Of a stretch of 64,000 nt of DNA, positions 18,637 through 27,338 are shown in pieces; within the stretch, counting starts at the first letter, position 1, and each line of letters opens with the position of its first letter. Source of the DNA: Vagococcus fessus (GTDB lineage Bacteria > Bacillota > Bacilli > Lactobacillales > Vagococcaceae); the NCBI RefSeq assembly GCF_003987565.1, contig NZ_NGJY01000003.1, positions 1-64,000 of the forward strand. The letters are read 5' to 3'. The notes under the pieces are model-generated. The model did no database searches. It worked only from the letters and a program-made list of their open reading frames with translations, and was not told where the DNA came from. The position numbers were made by a program, and so were the translations under genes.

Positions 18637-19362
18637 ATGATTAATAAAAACAGTGCAATTCCATTGTACGACCAACTTGTAAATTTGTTGGTTAAAGAGA
18701 TTGAAGAGAAGTTGCAACCTAATGATAAAATGTTATCTGAGCGGGAGATTTGTCAAGTTTATGATGTGAGCAGAACAACAGTCCGATTAGCTCTTACGGA
18801 GTTGGAAAATATGGGGTACATCTATAAACAACCAGGTAAGGGAAGCTTTGTTGCAAGTTTGAATCGAGATAAGCAAAACTTGATGGATTATTATAGTTTT
18901 ACTGAACAAATGAAACAGCAAGGGAAAGAACCGCAGACTAAGATAATAGATTTCCAAAAAGTGTATGTAAATGAATATATTTGTGGGAAATTAAATGTCG
19001 GTCCGACTGATTTAGTATATAAGCTAAAGCGATTAAGATTAGCGGATGGTTTTCCGATGATGGTAGAGTATACGTATATTCCAGTTAGTGATTTTCCAGA
19101 ATTAACGTTAGATAAATTAAATGAAAAACCGTTATACAATGTCTTTAATGAAGATTACCATAAGATTATTAAACTTGCAGAAGAAGAATTTTCTGCAAGT
19201 TTAGTAACAGAAAAAGAAGCAGCAATGTTAGATGTTCCTATTCAGTCCGCTTGTTTGAAATTAAAACGAGTGGCATATGATAGAACAAATAAAGTGGTAG
19301 AATTTACGATTAGTACAGCAAGAAGTGATCAGTTTAATTATAAAGTAAAGCACTTTAGATAA
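18637..19362 (+). CDS. GntR/HutC-family (UTRA) transcriptional regulator
   Basis: 241 residues: an N-terminal winged helix (IPLYDQLVNLLVKEIEEKLQPNDKMLSEREICQVYDVSRTTVRLALTEL begins at residue 8) followed by a UTRA effector domain (LKRLRLADGFPMMVEYTYIP, and FSASLVTEKEAAMLDVP near the C terminus). UTRA repressors of this type (NagR/YvoA, DasR) sense amino-sugar phosphates and leave a palindromic site on binding. Such a site, ACTGGT-N4-ACCAGT, lies at 19433-19448 just after the agaS promoter, so this gene very likely controls agaS and downstream genes. RBS GCAAGGAGAG precedes ATG 18637. The effector is inferred to be a galactosamine phosphate or a derivative. Confidence 0.93.
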   Translation: MINKNSAIPLYDQLVNLLVKEIEEKLQPNDKMLSEREICQVYDVSRTTVRLALTELENMGYIYKQPGKGSFVASLNRDKQNLMDYYSFTEQMKQQGKEPQTKIIDFQKVYVNEYICGKLNVGPTDLVYKLKRLRLADGFPMMVEYTYIPVSDFPELTLDKLNEKPLYNVFNEDYHKIIKLAEEEFSASLVTEKEAAMLDVPIQSACLKLKRVAYDRTNKVVEFTISTARSDQFNYKVKHFR

Positions 19363-19391
19363 GCTTAATGTATCTTTTTTTTACAAAGCAA

Positions 19392-19420
19392 TTGACAACT
19401 ATTGTAAAAGGGGATATATT
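19392..19420 (+). promoter_or_regulatory. Promoter of the agaS operon
   Basis: TTGACA (19392-19397), exactly 17 bp, TATATT (19415-19420). Predicted start of transcription is near 19427, right before the GntR-type operator. Confidence 0.88.
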
Positions 19421-19432
19421 AAACATATAGCA

Positions 19433-19458
19433 ACTGGTCATTACCAGTAAGTACCAGT
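19433..19458 (+). promoter_or_regulatory. GntR/UTRA operator (DasR/NagR-like) before agaS
   Basis: ACTGGT-CATT-ACCAGT (19433-19448) is a perfect 6-4-6 palindrome like the DasR consensus ACTGGTCTAGACCAGT. A third half-site ACCAGT follows after another 4 bp (19453-19458). Located at about +6 to +31, where bound repressor blocks transcription. Confidence 0.8.
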
Positions 19459-19490
19459 TAGAAGTTTCGAAAATAGAAAGGGGTTTTATT

Positions 19491-20657
19491 ATGTATCATT
19501 TATCAGATGAAGAATTAACGAAAAAAGGTGCAATTATTACAACTCGTGAAATCCAACAACAACCTAGATTGTGGCAAGAAGCTTTTGATCTTTATACAGA
19601 ACGTAAAGAAGCAATCGAAAGTTTTTTAACAACTATAAAAACTAAACATTCAAATATACGCGTTATATTTACAGGAGCAGGAACTTCTGCTTATGTGGGT
19701 GATACTGTTATCGCTTACTTAAAGAGTAAAGTAGATGAAAAACAATTTGATTTACAAAGCGTCCCAACAACAGGTATCGTATCAAATCCTTATGAGTTCT
19801 ATAATCCAGAAATACCAACTTTATTAGTTTCATTCGCACGAAGCGGAAATAGTCCTGAAAGTGTTGCAGCTGTTCAATTGGGACAACAATTAATTCCAGA
19901 TTTTTATCAACTAACAATTACATGTGCGGCTGAAGGAAAGTTAGCAATCAACTCTAAAGGTGATGATAAAAACTTGTTATTATTAATGCCTGAAGATTCT
20001 AACGATAAAGGATTTGCAATGACTGGAAGTTATAGCTGTATGGCATTAACTACTTTATTAGTATTTGATTCAGCTGATTTTGAACAAAAGAAATCATATG
20101 TAGAGATGATGAGTCAATTAGGAAACGAAGTTGTTGCTAATGAAACTCAAATTCAATCATTAGTAGATTTAGACTTTAACCGTGTTGTCTACTTAGGTTC
20201 AGGGAGCTTAGCTGGTTTGACTAGAGAAGCACAATTGAAAATATTAGAATTAACAGCTGGTAAAATCGCAACAATCTTTGATTCATCTATGGGATTCCGT
20301 CATGGTCCGAAATCATTTGTTGATGAGAAAACAATTATTTTTGGTTTTGTTTCAAATAATGAGTACACACGTCAGTATGATTTAGATATTTTAGAAGAAG
20401 TTGCTGCAGATGAAATTGCTGAAAAAGTATGTGCAATTACTGTTAAACGTGATACAACATTTAGCCAAGATAAATACGAATTTACAACTGGTGAGACATT
20501 ACCTGATGCATACTTAGCATTACCATATGTTATGTTTGCTCAAACTGTTTCAGTTATGGCGTCATTAAAAGTAGGAAATACACCGGATACACCATCACCA
20601 ACAGGAACAGTTAATCGTGTTGTTCAAGGTGTTAAAATTCATTCATATTCAAACTAA
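19491..20657 (+). CDS. agaS: AgaS-type sugar isomerase / galactosamine-6-phosphate deaminase
   Basis: SIS-domain enzyme that turns galactosamine-6-phosphate into tagatose-6-phosphate and ammonia. 388 residues with two SIS halves: FTGAGTSAYVGD near 61-72 and FARSGNSPESVAAV near 115-128 in the first, VVYLGSGSLAGLTREAQLKILELTAG and SSMGFRHGPKSFVDEKT in the second. The early start MYHLSDEELTKKGAIITTREI is typical of AgaS. It is the first gene after the GntR operator; the aldolase and kinase that follow complete the tagatose-6-phosphate route. RBS GAAAGGGG precedes ATG 19491. Confidence 0.93.
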   Translation: MYHLSDEELTKKGAIITTREIQQQPRLWQEAFDLYTERKEAIESFLTTIKTKHSNIRVIFTGAGTSAYVGDTVIAYLKSKVDEKQFDLQSVPTTGIVSNPYEFYNPEIPTLLVSFARSGNSPESVAAVQLGQQLIPDFYQLTITCAAEGKLAINSKGDDKNLLLLMPEDSNDKGFAMTGSYSCMALTTLLVFDSADFEQKKSYVEMMSQLGNEVVANETQIQSLVDLDFNRVVYLGSGSLAGLTREAQLKILELTAGKIATIFDSSMGFRHGPKSFVDEKTIIFGFVSNNEYTRQYDLDILEEVAADEIAEKVCAITVKRDTTFSQDKYEFTTGETLPDAYLALPYVMFAQTVSVMASLKVGNTPDTPSPTGTVNRVVQGVKIHSYSN

Positions 20658-20703
20658 TACTTAATTCTAAAAAAACTAATTTACTTAAAAGAGGAGATTT
20701 ACT

Positions 20704-21696
20704 ATGAAAATCACAGAAAATAAATACAAAGCTATGGAAAAATTATCTACTAAAGATGGTATTATCGGAGCATTAGCAATCGACCAACGTGGAGCTCTTA
20801 AAAAAATGTTAGCAGCAGGTAACTTCCAAGGAGATGTGGATACAACAATTGTTGAATTCAAAAAATTAGTTTCTGAAGAATTAACACCATATGCGTCATC
20901 AATTTTATTAGATCCTGAATATGGTTTACCAGCAGCAGGTGTTCGTGACGATGAAGCAGGTTTATTATTAGCTTATGAACAAACAGGATATGATGCAACA
21001 GAACCAGGTCGTTTCCCGGATTTAATTACAAATATGTCAGCTCGTCGTATTAAAGAAGCAGGAGCAGATGCTGTTAAATTCCTACTTTACTATGATATTG
21101 ATGAGTCAGCTGAAATCAATGATCGTAAGCATGCCTTCATTGAACGTTTAGGTTCAGAGTGTGTGGCTGAAGATATTCCATTCTACTTAGAATTAGTATC
21201 ATATGATGCAACTATCTCAGATGCGACTAGCCCTGAATATGCTAAAGTTAAACCTCATAAAGTAAACGATATGATGAAAGAATTTTCTAAAGATAAATAT
21301 CATGTTGAAGTATTAAAAATGGAAGTACCAGTAAACATGAACTATGTAGAAGGCTTTGCTGAAAATCCAGCGGATGTTATTTATACAAGAGAAGAAGCTC
21401 TTGCTTACTTCAAAGAACAAAGTGAAGCAACTCACTTACCATTTATTTTCTTAAGTGCAGGTGTTAGTGCTAAATTATTCCAAGATACATTAGTATTTGC
21501 TCATGAAGCAGGTTCAACATTTAATGGTGTACTATGTGGACGTGCAACTTGGAAAGGTGGGGTTGAAGTATTCGCAACTGAAGGCGAAGCGGCAACTCGC
21601 GAATGGTTAAAAACTGAAGGACGTCAAAATATTGAAGAGTTAAATGCAGTTATTAATAAAACAGCACAACCTTGGACAACTAAATTAACAAAATAA
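20704..21696 (+). CDS. lacD: Tagatose-1,6-bisphosphate aldolase, LacD type
   Basis: Class I aldolase that splits tagatose-1,6-bisphosphate into dihydroxyacetone phosphate and glyceraldehyde-3-phosphate. 330 residues, near the usual 325-330. Landmarks: [15 protein letters not shown] at about 24-38, [22 protein letters not shown], the segment [13 protein letters not shown] with the probable Schiff-base Lys, and [17 protein letters not shown]. It starts 46 bp after agaS with AAAGAGGAG before the ATG, and the kinase follows after 23 bp. LacD proteins are loose towards related ketose bisphosphates, and some streptococcal copies also have regulatory roles; none is indicated here. Confidence 0.93.
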   Translation: MKITENKYKAMEKLSTKDGIIGALAIDQRGALKKMLAAGNFQGDVDTTIVEFKKLVSEELTPYASSILLDPEYGLPAAGVRDDEAGLLLAYEQTGYDATEPGRFPDLITNMSARRIKEAGADAVKFLLYYDIDESAEINDRKHAFIERLGSECVAEDIPFYLELVSYDATISDATSPEYAKVKPHKVNDMMKEFSKDKYHVEVLKMEVPVNMNYVEGFAENPADVIYTREEALAYFKEQSEATHLPFIFLSAGVSAKLFQDTLVFAHEAGSTFNGVLCGRATWKGGVEVFATEGEAATREWLKTEGRQNIEELNAVINKTAQPWTTKLTK

Positions 21697-21719
21697 TAGG
21701 TGAGTCAGGAGCGAATAAA

Positions 21720-22649
21720 ATGATTTTGACTGTTACAATGAATCCGTCAGTTGACATGATGTATGCGATGGATAAGTTAGAGTTAAATACGGTGAATCGT
21801 GTTTCAGATGTACTGAAAAGTGCAGGTGGAAAAGGTTTGAACGTAACACGTGTCGCTCATCAATTAGGGTCAAAAGTTATGGCCACAGGGTTAGTTGGTG
21901 GTACAGTAGGCGCTTATATTGAAAAGGATTTAAACCGTTCAGATATTGAACATCACTTTTCACAAATAGCAAGTGAATCTCGTAATTGTTTGGCTCTGAT
22001 CCATGAAGGAAATCAAACAGAAGTATTAGAAAAAGGTCCTACAATCTCTAAGGAAGAAGCAGATTCTTTCTTAGAGTTATATAGAGAACTATTAAAACAA
22101 GCGAATGTGATTACTATTTCAGGAAGCTTACCGCAAGGATTACCTACTGATTTTTATGTTTTATTAGTATCAGAAGCAGAAGCAGCAGGTAAAAGAGTGT
22201 TGCTTGATAGTTCAGGCCAATCATTAGAGGAAGTCTTGAAAAACGAATCCAAACCTTATATGATTAAACCAAATACAGAAGAATTAGAGGCCTTAATGGG
22301 AGTGAGCATCAAAACAGATGAATCGCTTAAAGCTGTTTTAGGTGAGTCATTATTTGATGGGATTCCACTAATTATGGTTTCGATGGGTGCAGATGGTGCG
22401 TTTGTTAAGCATAACGAAACATTTTTCAGAGTGAAAATTCCGAAGATAACAGTGGTTAATCCTGTTGGATCCGGTGATTCTACGGTAGCTGGAATGGCTG
22501 TTGCTATATCTGAAGGAAAAGATATTTCAGAGTGTTTAAAACTAGCGATGACTGCTGGTATGTTAAACACAATGGAAGCGAAAACAGGCTTTATTAATCC
22601 AGATAAAGTTGATGAGTACTTAAGTAAAATAGAAGTAACTGAAATTTAA
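21720..22649 (+). CDS. lacC: Tagatose-6-phosphate kinase (LacC, PfkB family)
   Basis: Phosphorylates tagatose-6-phosphate with ATP to feed the LacD aldolase. 309 residues, PfkB fold. Seen: MILTVTMNPSVDMMY at the N terminus, SAGGKGLNVTRVAHQLG (about 37-53, sugar site), ISGSLPQG, MIKPNTEELE, and the PfkB signature NPVGSGDSTVAGMAVA near 248-263 with the catalytic Asp of GSGDS. 1-phosphofructokinase is the sister family; the adjacent agaS and lacD favour tagatose-6-phosphate. It is followed by a hairpin and a 140-bp gap before the second PTS. Confidence 0.9.
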   Translation: MILTVTMNPSVDMMYAMDKLELNTVNRVSDVLKSAGGKGLNVTRVAHQLGSKVMATGLVGGTVGAYIEKDLNRSDIEHHFSQIASESRNCLALIHEGNQTEVLEKGPTISKEEADSFLELYRELLKQANVITISGSLPQGLPTDFYVLLVSEAEAAGKRVLLDSSGQSLEEVLKNESKPYMIKPNTEELEALMGVSIKTDESLKAVLGESLFDGIPLIMVSMGADGAFVKHNETFFRVKIPKITVVNPVGSGDSTVAGMAVAISEGKDISECLKLAMTAGMLNTMEAKTGFINPDKVDEYLSKIEVTEI

Positions 22650-22667
22650 ATACACTGTCTTATTGCC

Positions 22668-22696
22668 TTTAGGGATAGGGAAATCCTATTCCTAAA
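22668..22696 (+). terminator. Hairpin between lacC and the second PTS
   Basis: TTTAGGGATAGG (22668-22679), loop GAAAT, CCTATTCCTAAA (22685-22696), 12 bp with one G-U. No T-tract follows, so it is more likely a processing or stability hairpin, or a weak terminator, between the two halves of the operon. Confidence 0.5.
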
Positions 22697-22731
22697 AGTA
22701 ATAGGGATGTAGAATAAATATTCTCTTCTAA

Positions 22732-22747
22732 ATGTAAGCGTTTAAAC
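22732..22747 (+). promoter_or_regulatory. cre (CcpA site) before the second PTS
   Basis: ATGTAAGCGTTTAAAC matches WTGNAARCGNWWWCAW at 14 of 16 positions. It is 43 nt before the EIIB start, so CcpA bound here would act as a roadblock under glucose repression. Confidence 0.65.
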
Positions 22748-22789
22748 TTATGTTCAGAAAAGATAAAAACAAAAAAGGAGCTGGTAAAT

Positions 22790-23272
22790 ATGGCAATAAC
22801 AGCAGTACGTATTGACGGACGCTTGATTCATGGACAAGTTGCAAATCTATGGACACCGTCTCTAGGAGCAACAAGAATTATGGTTGTAGATGATAAAGTA
22901 TCACAAAGTGACATTGAAAAGTCTGGTTTAAGAATGGCTTGTCCTGCAGGGACTAAATTAAGTGTTATCCCTGTTGAGAAAGCAGCTAAAAATATTTTAG
23001 ATGGCCGATATGATTCGCAAAAAGTATTTATCGTCGTGAAAAAACCGGATGTACTTTTAGAACTAGTTAATAAAGGTGTTCCAATCACAGCAATTAATGT
23101 TGGGAATATGTCACAAACATCAGAAACAACACACATTAATAAATCAATCAATGTTACTGAAAAAGATGTTGCTGATTTTAAAGCTTTAGCTGATAAAGGT
23201 GTTAAATTAACAAATCAAATGGTTCCTGGCGACAAACCAAATGACTTTATGGAATTATTAAAAGACTTATAA
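22790..23272 (+). CDS. PTS mannose-family EIIB (galacto-N-biose/GalNAc type)
   Basis: 160 residues, signature VRIDGRLIHGQVANLW with His14 as the phosphorylation site. First gene of a complete second permease (EIIB, EIIC, EIID, EIIA) that runs directly into a GH35 beta-galactosidase. This order, with a GntR regulator and agaS nearby, is the one I recall from the pneumococcal bgaC cluster, whose PTS takes up galacto-N-biose/lacto-N-biose type sugars or GalNAc. The substrate here is inferred from that. RBS AAAAAAGGAG. Confidence 0.93.
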   Translation: MAITAVRIDGRLIHGQVANLWTPSLGATRIMVVDDKVSQSDIEKSGLRMACPAGTKLSVIPVEKAAKNILDGRYDSQKVFIVVKKPDVLLELVNKGVPITAINVGNMSQTSETTHINKSINVTEKDVADFKALADKGVKLTNQMVPGDKPNDFMELLKDL

Positions 23273-23299
23273 ATTAAAAAGGAATAGAGGGGAATTATT

Positions 23300-24226
23300 A
23301 TGGGAATAGAATGGTGGCAAATATTATTATTAACGCTGTATGCGGGATATCAAATTTGTGATGAGTTAACAATTAACTCAAGCGCAGGTTCAGCAGTTTT
23401 TGCAGGATTTATTTCAGGTTTAATCATGGGTGACATGAAAACTGGTCTTATGATTGGTGGAGCGATGCAATTAACAGTTCTTGGAGTAGGGACATTCGGT
23501 GGATCTTCACGTATCGATGCTAACTCAGGAACAGTTTTAGCGACAGCTTTTTCAATTGGGTTAGGAATGAACAAAGAGTTAGCAATTTCATCAATCGCTG
23601 TACCAGTAGCAGCGCTATTAATTCAAACAGATATTTTAGCTCGTTTTACGAATACATTTTTCGCACACAGAATTGACAAACATATTGAAGATCATAACTA
23701 CCGTGCAATCGAACGCAATTATTTATTAGGCGCTTTACCTTGGGCATTATCACGTGCTTTACCAGTATTCTTAGCTTTAACATTCGGTGGAGGATTAGTT
23801 AATACAGTTGTAGATTACATGAATAACCAATTAAGTTGGTTAGCAACAGGTTTAGAAACAGCGGGTGCAGTATTACCAGCAGTTGGTTTTGCGATTTTAC
23901 TTAGATACTTACCAGTTAAAAAACACTTCCCTTATTTAATCTTAGGATTTGTTGTAACCGCAATCTTAGCTACAATTTATGGTGATGTTGGTGCCGTAGG
24001 TGGTGCAGTATCAGGTCTTTCAAAAGACTTCGCACATAACTTCTCAGGCTTACCAATGTTAGGTATTGCTTTAATTGGTTTTGGTATTGCAGCAGCAGAA
24101 TATAACCGCAGTATGAATAAACCAGCGGCAGCTACAGCAGGTGTTGCATCAAATGCAACTGTTGAAGCCGATACAACTCAATCAATGGATGATATGAAGG
24201 GAGAAATTCTAGATGACGAACTCTAA
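23300..24226 (+). CDS. PTS mannose-family EIIC
   Basis: 308 residues with several hydrophobic helices; GFISGLIMGDMKTGLMIGGAMQLTVLGVGTFGGSSRIDANSGT is the typical EIIC landmark in the N-terminal third. The last 35 residues are a hydrophilic Ala/Thr/Asp-rich tail, longer than in the EIIC at 14165. It overlaps the EIID start by 14 bp, again suggesting coupled translation. Confidence 0.93.
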   Translation: MGIEWWQILLLTLYAGYQICDELTINSSAGSAVFAGFISGLIMGDMKTGLMIGGAMQLTVLGVGTFGGSSRIDANSGTVLATAFSIGLGMNKELAISSIAVPVAALLIQTDILARFTNTFFAHRIDKHIEDHNYRAIERNYLLGALPWALSRALPVFLALTFGGGLVNTVVDYMNNQLSWLATGLETAGAVLPAVGFAILLRYLPVKKHFPYLILGFVVTAILATIYGDVGAVGGAVSGLSKDFAHNFSGLPMLGIALIGFGIAAAEYNRSMNKPAAATAGVASNATVEADTTQSMDDMKGEILDDEL

Positions 24227-25025
24227 ATATAAATTAACAAAAAAAGACTTTAATCAAGTAAACCGTCGTAACTTATTCACATTCCAACTAGGTTGGAACT
24301 ACGAAAGAATGCAAAATACAAGTTACTTATATACTGTGTTACCACAGCTTAGAAAAATTTATGGTGATGATACAGAAGACTTAAAAGAAGCGATGAAAAA
24401 TCATACGCAATTCTTTAACACAAGTAATTTCTTTAATACAATCATTACAGGGACTAACTTAGCGATTGAAGAAAAAGAAGGAATTGAATCAAAAGAAACA
24501 GTTGCAGGGATTAAAGTTGGGTTAATGGGATCATTTGCCGCTATTGGAGATTCAATCTTCGCAGCGTTATTACCAGCTATATTTGGAGCTATTGCAGCTA
24601 ATATGGCAGTTAATGGTAATCCGACAGGTATCTTCATTTGGATCGCAGTTAATATCGGTGTTATGTATTTCCGTTGGAGACAGTTAGAATTTGCTTACAA
24701 AGAAGGGGTTACCCTTGTTACAAAAATGCAAAGTAAATTATCAGCTTTGACAGATGCAGCTACATTATTAGGGGTATTCATGGTTGGAGCGTTAATTGCA
24801 ACAATGATTAATATTAAAATTGGTTACGTTGCTCAAATCGGTGATTTAGCAGTTAATATCCAAGATAAAATTGACATGGTATTACCAAAATTAGTTCCTG
24901 CTGGTCTAGTTGGATTAGTATACTGGTTATTAGGACGTAAAAATATGACAGCAACTCGTGCGATTTTTATTGTATTATTCGTATCTGTGGCATTGTCAGC
25001 TTTAGGTGTAATTGCAAAAATTTAA
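24213..25025 (+). CDS. PTS mannose-family EIID
   Basis: 270 residues. Landmarks: NRRNLFTFQLGWNYERMQNTSYLYTVLPQLRKIYGDD at 17-53, GLMGSFAAIGDSIFAALLPAIFGAIAANMA, and hydrophobic helices at the C terminus. The ATG at 24213 lies within the EIIC gene, preceded by AAGGGAGAAA. Followed 41 bp later by EIIA. Confidence 0.93.
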   Translation: MTNSKYKLTKKDFNQVNRRNLFTFQLGWNYERMQNTSYLYTVLPQLRKIYGDDTEDLKEAMKNHTQFFNTSNFFNTIITGTNLAIEEKEGIESKETVAGIKVGLMGSFAAIGDSIFAALLPAIFGAIAANMAVNGNPTGIFIWIAVNIGVMYFRWRQLEFAYKEGVTLVTKMQSKLSALTDAATLLGVFMVGALIATMINIKIGYVAQIGDLAVNIQDKIDMVLPKLVPAGLVGLVYWLLGRKNMTATRAIFIVLFVSVALSALGVIAKI

Positions 25026-25066
25026 TTTTAAAAATTAGAATTTATTATAGAACGGAGAAGTTTGAT

Positions 25067-25459
25067 ATGAGTAAATTAGTATTAACAAGTCATGGTATTT
25101 TTTGTGAAGAATTGAAAAAAAGTGTAGAGATGATCTTTGGACCACAAGAAGAAATTTATACATTAGCTTTACTTCCTGAAGAGGGTGAAGAAGATTACGT
25201 TGCTAAATTTGAAGCAATTAAAGCGGAAACAGCAGGAGAACAACTTGTCGTTTTTGCTGACTTGTTAGGTGGTACACCATGTAACCAAATCTCTAAATAC
25301 GTCATGCAAGGTGAAGATATCGAATTGTATTCAGGTATGAATATGCCTATGGTAATCAGCTATTTAAATGCTGGTATGACAGGACAACCTTTAAACATTA
25401 TTGAAGAAGGTCCTGCTAGCATCAAACGTGTGAATGACTTAGTTCCTAAATTAGGTTAA
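25067..25459 (+). CDS. PTS mannose-family EIIA
   Basis: 130 residues, compact EIIA-Man domain with LVLTSHGIFCEELKKS, where His9 is the likely phosphorylation site, and VVFADLLGGTPCNQISKYV. It lacks the acidic tail of the EIIA at 15769. It completes the second permease; the beta-galactosidase gene starts 38 bp later. Confidence 0.93.
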   Translation: MSKLVLTSHGIFCEELKKSVEMIFGPQEEIYTLALLPEEGEEDYVAKFEAIKAETAGEQLVVFADLLGGTPCNQISKYVMQGEDIELYSGMNMPMVISYLNAGMTGQPLNIIEEGPASIKRVNDLVPKLG

Positions 25460-25497
25460 TAAATGAGAGTACATAATGAAAATGGTGGGGGAAAGAA

Positions 25498-27300
25498 ATG
25501 ACAACTTTTAATGTGACATCGGAATTTTTACTAGATAATGAACCGTTTAAAATTATTTCAGGAGCTTTACATTATTTTAGAGTTCATCCAGATTACTGGG
25601 AGCACTCTTTGTATAACTTAAAAGCAATGGGATGTAATACTGTTGAAACGTATATCCCCTGGAATTTACATGAGCCTAAAGAAGGTGAATTTGATTTTTC
25701 AGAAGGTCGTGATATTAACAAATTCATTACTCTAGCTGAAGAATTAGGACTATACGTTATCGTTAGACCCTCACCTTTCATTTGTGCAGAATGGGAATTT
25801 GGAGGACTACCTGGATGGTTGTTAAACTATCCAGATATGATTTATCGTACAACGGATTCGTTATTTTTAGAAAAAGTAGCTCCATTCTATCATGAGATTT
25901 TAAAACGATTAAAACCTCAACAAGTGACAGAAGGCGGCCCAATTTTGATGCTTCAAGTGGAGAATGAATACGGTTCATATGGTAATGAAAAAGAGTATCT
26001 TAGATCACTTGTTAAAATGATTAAAGATGAGGGTATTACCGTTCCGTTATTTACATCTGATGGGAGTTGGGACGAAACATTGCGTGCCGGTTCTTTAGTA
26101 GAGGATGGTATTCTTGCGACAGGAAACTTCGGGTCAAAAGCAGCTGAAAACTTCAGTAACATGCAAGCTTATTTTGATGAGAAAAATGTTGAAATGCCTA
26201 TGATGTGTATGGAATTCTGGGATGGTTGGTTCAACAGATATAATGAGCCTATTATTCGCAGGAGCCCACAGGAGTTTGCTGAAGTATTAGAAGAGATGGT
26301 TAGTTTAGGTTCGCTTAATTTCTATATGTTCCAAGGTGGTACTAACTTTGGTTTTATGAATGGATGTTCAAGTAGAGGTTTAAAACGCCTTCCGCAAGTA
26401 ACATCATATGATTACGATGCGCTGTTAACAGAATGGGGTGACCCTACTGAAAAATATAAATTAGCGCAAGCTATTTTATCCAAATATTCACCTGTTTCGG
26501 AACCACGTGTTTTAGGTAAAACGTCAGGGAGCGGTCAGTTAACTAAGGCAACAAACTTATTTGATGTTTTAGATAAAATCAGTACCCCTCAACATGTGAT
26601 GTATCCTAAAACAATGGAAGCTTTTGACCAATACTATGGCTATATTTTGTATAGAACAACTGTATATTCAGCTAAAAAAGAACAGCGTGGACTATTAATG
26701 GGTGCTCAAGATCGTGTTCATATTTTTGTTAATCAAAAATTAGTCAAAACATTATATCAAGAAGAATTGTTAACTGATTTTATGTTGGATATGGAAATTG
26801 GAGACAATCAAATTGATATTCTTGTTGAGAATATGGGACGTGTTAATTATGGACCGCTATTACAGAGCGAGGGTCAACGTAAAGGGATTCAGCGTGGCTT
26901 TATGATGGATATTCATTTTGAATCAGATTGGACTGTTTATACCTTACCATTAGATAATATTGAAAAACTGTCTAACGACGCAAGTTGTGATGGTGAGAAA
27001 GCTGGACATTTTTATCATTATGATGTGATGCTAAACGAAGTCGCAGATACTTTCTTAGATATTACAGAATTTGGTAAAGGTGTTGCATTCTTGAATGGTG
27101 TGAACTTAGGAAGATATTGGAATGTTGGACCAATTGGTTATCTTTATATTCCAGCACCACTATTAAGAGAAGGTGACAATAAATTGGTTATTTTTGAAAC
27201 TGAAAAAGAGTTACCACAAACTATTAGTTTTAAAGACCATCCGGTTTATATTGAAACAGAAAATCAAGATAACTTTAAAAAACCAACAGCTCCAATTTAA
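25498..27300 (+). CDS. bgaC: Beta-galactosidase, GH35 (BgaC-like)
   Basis: Exo-beta-galactosidase; BgaC-type enzymes prefer Gal-beta-1,3-GlcNAc/GalNAc. 600 residues with a TIM barrel first: FKIISGALHYFRVHPDYWEHSL near 18-39, LMLQVENEYGSYG with the acid/base Glu, and MCMEFWDGWFNRY with the nucleophile Glu, then FYMFQGGTNFGFMNG. Two jelly-roll domains follow. There is no signal peptide, consistent with action on PTS-imported phospho-sugar or with leaderless surface display as reported for the pneumococcal enzyme. It directly follows the second PTS. Confidence 0.93.
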   Translation: MTTFNVTSEFLLDNEPFKIISGALHYFRVHPDYWEHSLYNLKAMGCNTVETYIPWNLHEPKEGEFDFSEGRDINKFITLAEELGLYVIVRPSPFICAEWEFGGLPGWLLNYPDMIYRTTDSLFLEKVAPFYHEILKRLKPQQVTEGGPILMLQVENEYGSYGNEKEYLRSLVKMIKDEGITVPLFTSDGSWDETLRAGSLVEDGILATGNFGSKAAENFSNMQAYFDEKNVEMPMMCMEFWDGWFNRYNEPIIRRSPQEFAEVLEEMVSLGSLNFYMFQGGTNFGFMNGCSSRGLKRLPQVTSYDYDALLTEWGDPTEKYKLAQAILSKYSPVSEPRVLGKTSGSGQLTKATNLFDVLDKISTPQHVMYPKTMEAFDQYYGYILYRTTVYSAKKEQRGLLMGAQDRVHIFVNQKLVKTLYQEELLTDFMLDMEIGDNQIDILVENMGRVNYGPLLQSEGQRKGIQRGFMMDIHFESDWTVYTLPLDNIEKLSNDASCDGEKAGHFYHYDVMLNEVADTFLDITEFGKGVAFLNGVNLGRYWNVGPIGYLYIPAPLLREGDNKLVIFETEKELPQTISFKDHPVYIETENQDNFKKPTAPI

Positions 27301-27338
27301 AAGTATGATCTTATATTTTGTTATGAAAGGGAGAACTA

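Noticed and set aside
22256-22570. 104-codon minus-strand ORF inside lacC, and the many similar antisense frames over kduI, dhaL, sufU, smc, queT-region genes and others
   Set aside because: Each lies opposite a well-supported gene in a frame created by codon bias, without a ribosome binding site or recognisable domain.
22650-22789. A second sigma-54 promoter before the second PTS
   Set aside because: No GG-N10-GC element with TGGCA/TTGC context was found in the gap; the region has a cre and is controlled through the agaS promoter or an unrecognised one.
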